Part shown: positions 59,305 to 64,000 of the stretch, one piece after another | Numbering within the stretch: the stretch's first letter is position 1 | How the letters are laid out: every line of letters starts with the position of its first letter | Assembly (NCBI RefSeq): GCF_030815085.1 | Contig: NZ_JAUSWG010000003.1 | Strand: one strand, 5' to 3' | Source of the DNA: Paraclostridium ghonii | Lineage (GTDB): Bacteria; Bacillota; Clostridia; Peptostreptococcales; Peptostreptococcaceae | DNA length: 64,000 nt | Notes under the pieces: generated by a model | What the model was told of the DNA's origin: nothing | The model's input: only the letters and a program-made list of their open reading frames with translations | The model's database searches: none | Program-made: the position numbers and the translations under genes

Positions 59305-59907
59305 ATGAAAAAATTTTTCTATGCAAGAATTAGTACAAAAGACCAAACTTTAGAAAGACAAATTGTGGAAGCAAAAAAAATAGGGATAGAAGAAGAATAT
59401 ATATTTCTTGAAGTTGCTAGTGGAAAAGATTTTAAAAGACCCGAGTATCAACTTTTAAAAAGAATGCTTCGAGAAGGAGATATATTATATATAAAATCAC
59501 TCGATAGACTTGGTAGAAATAAACAAATGATTTTAGATGAGTGGAATGAATTAGTTAAAATTAAAAAAGTAGATATAGTAATTTTAGATATGCCACTTTT
59601 AGATACTACAAAGTATAAAGATATGAATGGATTAGAAAATCTAATATCAGATATAATTCTTCAATTACTTAGTTATATGGCTGAAGATGAAAGACTTAGA
59701 ATTAAAGAAAGACAAAAAGAGGGCATAAAAGTAGCTAGAGATAAAGGCATTAAATTTGGTAGACGTAAAATAGATCCTGGTGAAAATTTTGAAGAAGTTT
59801 ACAAAGAATGGAAAGGTGGAAATATAACTGCTGTTAAAGCTATGGAAATATTAAATTTAAAGAGTAATACATTTTACAGAAGAGTTAAAGAATACGAATC
59901 AAAGTAA
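59305..59907 (+). CDS. Serine recombinase, resolvase type
   Basis: A 200-residue resolvase/invertase. ATG 59305 (AAAGGACAATTTAT before it) gives the usual start KKFFYARISTKDQTLERQI with catalytic Ser in ARIST; LYIKSLDRLGRN holds the conserved Arg residues, and a long helix plus KEGIKVARDKGIKFGRRK linker lead to a C-terminal helix-turn-helix (GNITAVKAMEILNLKSNTFYRRV). Tn3-type resolvases of this size act on a res site upstream of their gene. No transposase is nearby, so it may be a plasmid or transposon remnant or a stand-alone inverter. Confidence 0.9.
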   Translation: MKKFFYARISTKDQTLERQIVEAKKIGIEEEYIFLEVASGKDFKRPEYQLLKRMLREGDILYIKSLDRLGRNKQMILDEWNELVKIKKVDIVILDMPLLDTTKYKDMNGLENLISDIILQLLSYMAEDERLRIKERQKEGIKVARDKGIKFGRRKIDPGENFEEVYKEWKGGNITAVKAMEILNLKSNTFYRRVKEYESK

Positions 59908-60023
59908 TAAATATAAAAGTATTACTAAAATTATAAATATAACTGTAATATATTGAACCTTATTTTTAAAAGTATTCCGCTTTTACTATTATAATTTAAA
60001 TCCTTTATAATACCTTCTAGAAA

Positions 60024-60077
60024 AAAGCTATCATTATATATACTAATAGATTTTTTAGTATATATAATGATAGCTTT
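60024..60077 (+). terminator. Long perfect inverted repeat, terminator-like
   Basis: AAAGCTATCATTATATATAC and its complement form a 22-bp perfect stem around an 11-base loop. It lies 117 bases after the recombinase gene; T run short. Confidence 0.75.
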
Positions 60078-60192
60078 ACATAGTTTTTCTATTTTCAAAT
60101 TTATACAAAATTAATTTTGAATAAATTAATAATTATTATTTTAAGTCTGTTACTATAAATATGAAGGTAGATATTAAGTGAGGTGATACATA

Positions 60193-60648
60193 TTGAAAAA
60201 AAGGTATTATACATTAGCTTATATTATATTTTTAGTTCTATTTCTATTTAAGCCCTTTAAAATACCTCAAAGTTTTAATAGTATAATAAAGGGCAATGTT
60301 AAAAATATATCAAAAATAGACATAAGATATAAAGAAGCAAATTCAGATGATGGAGTATTAAGAGTTAATAATAATAATGTAGATATCAAAAATTTATTAA
60401 ACCTTTTAGAAAAACATAAATATATAAAAATAAATCCAAGTAAAAAAGATTTTAAAGACATTGAAAGTTCAGATTTATACGCAATATCATTTTATGAAGA
60501 AGATAAAAATGAAGAAATATTTTCTGTGTATATACAAGGAGATGAATATATAGCTGTAGATAAAGAAGATAATTTTAGACGATATAAAGTATATAAGGAT
60601 GAATTTAATATATCAGAGTTAAGTGATATATTAAAAAATTCAAAATAA
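60193..60648 (+). CDS. Membrane-anchored hypothetical protein, 151 residues
   Basis: TTG start behind GAGGTGATACATA. One N-terminal helix (YTLAYIIFLVLFLFKPF) and an external domain of about 120 residues, strand-rich with DLYAISFYEEDKNEEIFSVY and DEYIAVDKEDNFRRYKVYK. The same general plan as the protein at 46556. Function unknown. The stretch 60649-60809 after it holds a possible long-range AAAGCCA/TGGCTTT pairing but no gene. Confidence 0.6.
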   Translation: MKKRYYTLAYIIFLVLFLFKPFKIPQSFNSIIKGNVKNISKIDIRYKEANSDDGVLRVNNNNVDIKNLLNLLEKHKYIKINPSKKDFKDIESSDLYAISFYEEDKNEEIFSVYIQGDEYIAVDKEDNFRRYKVYKDEFNISELSDILKNSK

Positions 60649-60809
60649 GAAAAAAGCCACGTAAGGCAATTATACCAAGGTATATAAAACATATCTCGTC
60701 CTCCTATTACTATGAAAATGTAGAATTTTACTTCATATAAATGTCTTTGGCTTTATTCCATAAAACAATATAATATAAATATAGAATGCTGTTAGAGGAA
60801 ATAAACTAT

Positions 60810-60872
60810 ATGACAATAAAACAAGCCTTGGAAATTTGGGATATTTCTCAAAGACGTGAAAGAGCCTGTTGA
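60810..60872 (+). pseudogene. Truncated helix-turn-helix gene start
   Basis: MTIKQALEIWDISQRRERAC then TGA. This is the beginning of small helix-turn-helix proteins of mobile elements (MTIxxAAexWxISxRRVxxLC); the rest is missing, replaced after codon 20 by the response regulator region. It suggests that the following two-component/transporter module was inserted into or joined at this gene. Confidence 0.6.
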
Positions 60873-60895
60873 CGTGCAAAGAAAGGAGTTTCAAA

Positions 60896-61603
60896 ATGAA
60901 TAGTGTTTTGATTATAGACGATGATAAAGAGCTTTGTACTCTTATGAAAAAATGTGTAGAGAAAGAGAACTTATCTGCTATTATTGCACATGGTGGTATA
61001 GAGGGGATTCGTTTGATTGATGAAAATAAAAGTAGTGGATCTCTTTCTCTAATAATTTTGGATGTAATGATGCCTGATATAAATGGTTTTCAAGTTCTTA
61101 AAATAATTAGAGAAACAAGCAATATCCCTGTACTTATGCTTACTGCTAAAAATGATGAGGAAGATAAAGTTTCCGGACTACGCTTAGGTGCTGACGATTA
61201 TCTAACAAAGCCGTTCAGTATTAGCGAACTTATGGCTCGTGTAAATTCTCTGATTCGCCGTTATACTACTTTAAACCCTACTTTTGAAGGAGAAACAGAT
61301 TGTATCGCACTACAAGATATGGTTATTGATAAAGCAAATCACATTGTTTCTATCAATGATATTGTAGTTGAACTCACAAGTAAAGAATTTGATTTACTTT
61401 CATTTTTGGCTTCAAATAAAGGACGGATATTTACCAAAAAACAGATTTACAATCAAGTGTGGGAAGATGAATATGCTTTTGACGATAGCAATATTATGTC
61501 TTTTATCAGTAAACTTAGAAAAAAGATTGAGCCAAATCCCAACCATCCATATTATATTTTGACAGTTAGAGGTGTGGGCTATCGTTTTAATAAGGAGGCT
61601 TAA
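60896..61603 (+). CDS. OmpR-family response regulator (VanR/NisR-like)
   Basis: A 235-residue regulator: IDDDKE acidic pocket, Asp in LIILDVMMPDINGF (near 55), Lys in DDYLTKPFSI, and a winged-helix domain with LTSKEFDLLSFLASNKGRIFT and SNIMSFISKLRKKI. Start is ATG 60896 with AAAGGAGTTTCAAA before it; an in-frame TTG at 60869 lies in front of this site. The gene is richer in GC than its left neighbours. It controls, by inference, the transporter at 62654 through four 11-bp repeats. Confidence 0.92.
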   Translation: MNSVLIIDDDKELCTLMKKCVEKENLSAIIAHGGIEGIRLIDENKSSGSLSLIILDVMMPDINGFQVLKIIRETSNIPVLMLTAKNDEEDKVSGLRLGADDYLTKPFSISELMARVNSLIRRYTTLNPTFEGETDCIALQDMVIDKANHIVSINDIVVELTSKEFDLLSFLASNKGRIFTKKQIYNQVWEDEYAFDDSNIMSFISKLRKKIEPNPNHPYYILTVRGVGYRFNKEA

Positions 61604-61609
61604 GTAAAT

Positions 61610-62527
61610 ATGAATGTTTATCTGATTTTTGCATTAGTTATTACACTGCTTATTATAGTGTACCTTGTTTCTATCTTATCGCGTGTAAAAACGCAACTTG
61701 CACTTATAAAAGATGCTTTAGAAGATATAAAAAACGGAAATCTTAATCGACGTGTTTTAGCAAAAGAAAGCGATATGACAAGAAAAATTTGTTATGATAT
61801 AAATGAAATTGCAATTAACAACCAATCACGATTAATTCAGCAAAAACAATCTGAGCAAGCATATAAAAGGTTAATGACCAGTCTTTCCCACGATGTAAAA
61901 ACTCCACTTGCTTCTTTGGTTGGTTATTTAGAAGCAATCGAAAGTAAAATTGTTGTAGGTGAAGAAAAGGACGAATATATCAAGGTTGCATTTGATAAAG
62001 CCCAACACTTAAAATATTTCGTAGAAAATCTGTTTGACTGGGTGAAATTAAACTCGGGGGAACAAACTTTTCATTTAGAGATTTTAGATTTAAACGAGTT
62101 ATCTCGTAATATTATAGCTGATTGGATTCCTATTTTAGAGAAAAATAATTTTGAATATGATTTTGATATTCCTACAACAGAATATCCAATACGCATAGAT
62201 ACAAACGCATATACCCGTATTCTCAATAATCTACTACAAAATATTATTACCCACAGTGAAGGTAATAATATGGCACTGCGTATTTTTGAAAATAAACATC
62301 AAGTCAAAATTGCAATCTCAGACAATGGAAAAGGGATATCTCCTGATAATCTTTTACACATTTTTGAAAGACTTTATAAATGTGACAATTCACGAGGTTC
62401 AAAAGGAAGTGGCTTAGGGTTATCTATTGTCAAGGAACTTGTCAGCGTTCACAAGGGAACTATAACTACAGATAGCAATCTTGGTTTTGGAACAACATTT
62501 ACGATTTTATTTCCAAAAGCCCTGTGA
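61610..62527 (+). CDS. Sensor histidine kinase of the peptide-resistance module
   Basis: A 305-residue kinase with a single N-terminal helix (IFALVITLLIIVYLVSIL), a HAMP-like region, H box TSLSHDVKTPLASLV (near 95), N box LNNLLQNIITHS, G boxes DNGKGISPD and SGLGLSIVKEL. Shorter than VanS, since there is no external sensor loop; such kinases often listen to their ABC transporter or to the membrane. It follows the regulator by six bases and ends in a terminator that includes its stop codon. Confidence 0.9.
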   Translation: MNVYLIFALVITLLIIVYLVSILSRVKTQLALIKDALEDIKNGNLNRRVLAKESDMTRKICYDINEIAINNQSRLIQQKQSEQAYKRLMTSLSHDVKTPLASLVGYLEAIESKIVVGEEKDEYIKVAFDKAQHLKYFVENLFDWVKLNSGEQTFHLEILDLNELSRNIIADWIPILEKNNFEYDFDIPTTEYPIRIDTNAYTRILNNLLQNIITHSEGNNMALRIFENKHQVKIAISDNGKGISPDNLLHIFERLYKCDNSRGSKGSGLGLSIVKELVSVHKGTITTDSNLGFGTTFTILFPKAL

Positions 62528-62546
62528 CATCACAGGGCTTTCTTTA
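62515..62546 (+). terminator. Terminator after the kinase
   Basis: AAAGCCCTGTG pairs perfectly with CACAGGGCTTT around a four-base ACAT loop, followed by CTTT. It separates the two-component genes from the transporter genes. Confidence 0.85.
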
Positions 62547-62553
62547 TGTAAAA

Positions 62554-62606
62554 CAAGATTCCAACAAGGTTTTCGCAAGGTTTTGGCAAGGTTAATATAT
62601 TATAAT
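62554..62606 (+). promoter_or_regulatory. Four CAAGG-type direct repeats, 11-bp period, and promoter of the transporter
   Basis: CAAGA (62554), CAAGG (62565), CAAGG (62576) and CAAGG (62587) start units of exactly 11 bp (CAAGGTTTTCG, CAAGGTTTTGG and so on), and TATAAT lies at 62601-62606 without a good -35 box. Pentamers repeated every 11 bp in front of a bare -10 are the hallmark of NisR/SpaR-type activator sites. Confidence 0.8.
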
Positions 62607-62653
62607 TTAATTGTATTTTAAAAGCAAAGGGATTAAAAGTGAGGAGATTTTAT

Positions 62654-63577
62654 ATGAATGATTTTATAATTGAAACAAAACAACTGACTAAAAAATATGG
62701 AGATCAAATAACAGTTAATTCAGCCAACCTCCATGTAAAAAAAGGTCGTATTTATGGATTATTAGGACGCAACGGAGCAGGAAAAACCACTATTATGAAA
62801 ATGATTTTAGGGTTGACTCCAATCACTTCCGGTGAAGTGGATGTATTCGGACAAAATATCAAAGGTCGAGAAAAACGAGTATATCCCCGTATCGGTGCTA
62901 TGATTGAAACACCAGGTTTTTATCCAAACTTAACAGGAACGGAAAACTTAGAGATTTTTGCGAAACTGCGTGGCACATCTGCTCCCAATGCAGTTAAAAA
63001 TGCATTGAAAGTAGTAGGTTTACCTTATAAAGACAAAAAGTTGTTCGGTAAGTATTCAATGGGAATGAAGCAACGTCTTGGTATTGCTAACGCTATTATG
63101 CACGACCCCGAACTACTGATTTTGGACGAACCTATAAATGGTCTTGACCCTATTGGGATTGCAGAAGTAAGAGATTTTATTAAAAATTTGAGTGTTGAGC
63201 ATGGAAAAACAATCCTTATTTCCAGTCACATTCTTTCGGAAATCTCATTGTTGGCTGATGATATTGGAGTTATTGACCACGGTGTTCTTTTAGAAGAAAG
63301 TAGCATGGAGGAACTTGAAAAGAAAAACCGCAGCTATATCATGCTTAAAGTTTCAGATATTCCAAAAGCTACACTGCTTTTAGAACAAGAATTCAACCTG
63401 AAAGATTATTCTGTTCAAGATGATAAAACCCTACGACTTTATGACACTACTTTGGATATAGGTAAAATAAATAAAGCCCTTGTAATGGAGAACATAACTG
63501 TTATTAGTTCGGTACTGTGTCATGATACATTAGAAGACTACTTCAAGAAAATTACAGGAGGTGAAGGTATTGCTTAA
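62654..63577 (+). CDS. ABC transporter ATP-binding protein, lantibiotic-protection type (BcrA/NisF-like)
   Basis: A 307-residue ATPase: Walker A GRNGAGKTT (near residue 38), signature YSMGMKQRLGIANA, Walker B LLILDEPINGLDP (Ile-Asn instead of Thr-Thr, usual in BcrA/NisF proteins), ISSHILSEIS switch. The 90-residue C-terminal extension is also typical. ATG 62654 follows GAGGAGATTTTAT; the GTG at 62639 lies in the ribosome binding site. Such proteins with two permeases remove lantibiotics or bacitracin from the membrane, as CprABC in Clostridioides difficile. Confidence 0.9.
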   Translation: MNDFIIETKQLTKKYGDQITVNSANLHVKKGRIYGLLGRNGAGKTTIMKMILGLTPITSGEVDVFGQNIKGREKRVYPRIGAMIETPGFYPNLTGTENLEIFAKLRGTSAPNAVKNALKVVGLPYKDKKLFGKYSMGMKQRLGIANAIMHDPELLILDEPINGLDPIGIAEVRDFIKNLSVEHGKTILISSHILSEISLLADDIGVIDHGVLLEESSMEELEKKNRSYIMLKVSDIPKATLLLEQEFNLKDYSVQDDKTLRLYDTTLDIGKINKALVMENITVISSVLCHDTLEDYFKKITGGEGIA

Positions 63578-64000
63578 CCTTATTCAAACGGAATTTCTTA
63601 AACTGCGTCGCAATAAACTTATTTGGCTTATGTTGTTAGCTGCTCTAATTATGCCATTTTTCGCACTATTTTTTGTTCATAAAGGTGTTGATCCTAGAGA
63701 GTATTATAGATGGTCAGCATTCAATTTTACTGTTTTAATTATATTACCTTTTATTTTAGGAATACTTAGTACCATGCTTATGCACCAAGAAAATCAGTAT
63801 GATACGTTAAAACAACTTTGGATTGTTCCTATCAGCAAAATAAGATACTTTTTCAGTAAATTTTTTATAGTTTTAGTTTACTCCATTTGTTTCATGCTGA
63901 TTGAATTTGTAGCTTCCGTTATGGTTAGTGTGCTTTTGGGATATGTTGCATTTGAATGGTGGAGCGTATTATATTTACTACAAAAATGTCTAGAGTATGG
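63570..64000 (+). CDS. ABC-2 type permease of the lantibiotic-protection family (cut by window end)
   Basis: Begins with TTG 63570, inside the end of the ATPase gene, behind GGAGGTGAAGG. The visible 143 residues start LNLIQTEFLKLRRNKLIWL, the typical N-terminus of NisE/SpaE/MutE-like immunity permeases, with helices near 17-33, 52-70 and 95-118. The remaining part of the gene, and probably a second permease, lies beyond the window. It forms the membrane part of the exporter with the ATPase before it. Confidence 0.85.
   Translation, partial: MLNLIQTEFLKLRRNKLIWLMLLAALIMPFFALFFVHKGVDPREYYRWSAFNFTVLIILPFILGILSTMLMHQENQYDTLKQLWIVPISKIRYFFSKFFIVLVYSICFMLIEFVASVMVSVLLGYVAFEWWSVLYLLQKCLEY

Overview
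The window is AT-rich DNA with strong AGGAGG-type ribosome binding sites and a gene set (KdpD-like kinase, agr quorum sensing, many small lipoproteins, FtsX-type peptide exporters, Rpn nucleases, DUF1659/DUF2922/YvrJ) typical of a low-GC Clostridia, most likely a Peptostreptococcaceae relative; no rRNA or tRNA gene was seen, so the genus cannot be fixed. The ends cut a sensor kinase (left) and an ABC permease (right).

Region 1, about 1.5 to 13.8 kb, is the main discovery: a complete-looking thiopeptide-type RiPP operon. Two nearly identical 51-residue precursors (Ser/Cys-rich cores) are followed, after a strong hairpin, by a SpaB_C-type protein (candidate pyridine-forming cyclase), a LanB-type glutamylating dehydratase, an ABC exporter, an E1/ocin-ThiF-like partner, a YcaO cyclodehydratase, a nitroreductase-like protein, a second SpaB_C protein (candidate glutamate-elimination enzyme), a second SagB-type azoline dehydrogenase and a short E1-like protein, and it ends at a strong terminator.

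Region 2, 13.8 to 16.9 kb, is an agr quorum-sensing locus (agrB, agrD, agrC, agrA order) placed directly behind the thiopeptide operon. AgrB is only full length if translation starts at an ATT codon. ACATTT-type repeats lie upstream of both agrB and the precursor genes, suggesting, without proving, that the peptide pheromone system controls antibiotic production.

Region 3, 17 to 28.7 kb, holds a DUF1349 protein, four tandem secreted papain-like (C92-type) amidase paralogues each with its own closely conserved promoter, a lipoprotein and its truncated copy, an IS3-family element inserted in a terminator loop, a membrane protein, and a LytTR regulator/DUF3021 pair with a consensus LytTR operator.

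Region 4, 28.8 to 40 kb, is a patchwork of small genes and remnants: acetyltransferase, DUF4177, broken and intact YvrJ copies, Rpn-family nucleases with internal start signals, a short inverted-repeat element, an LCM-type methyltransferase, a CPBP protease, lipoproteins, and the paired TIGR03915/TIGR03916 DNA-repair genes.

Region 5, 40 to 64 kb, contains three separate two-component system plus ABC transporter modules of the kind used for peptide antibiotic sensing and resistance (40.1-45.8, 48.2-53.2 and 60.9-64 kb). The last two look richer in GC than the surroundings and may be acquired. Operator-like 11-bp direct repeats lie in front of two of the transporters. Between them are lipoproteins, a duplicated membrane protein, a second copy of an Rpn gene, a WYL regulator with a DJ-1/PfpI protein, and a serine recombinase behind a set of palindromes. 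Coordinates of short sites were counted by hand and could be off by a base.
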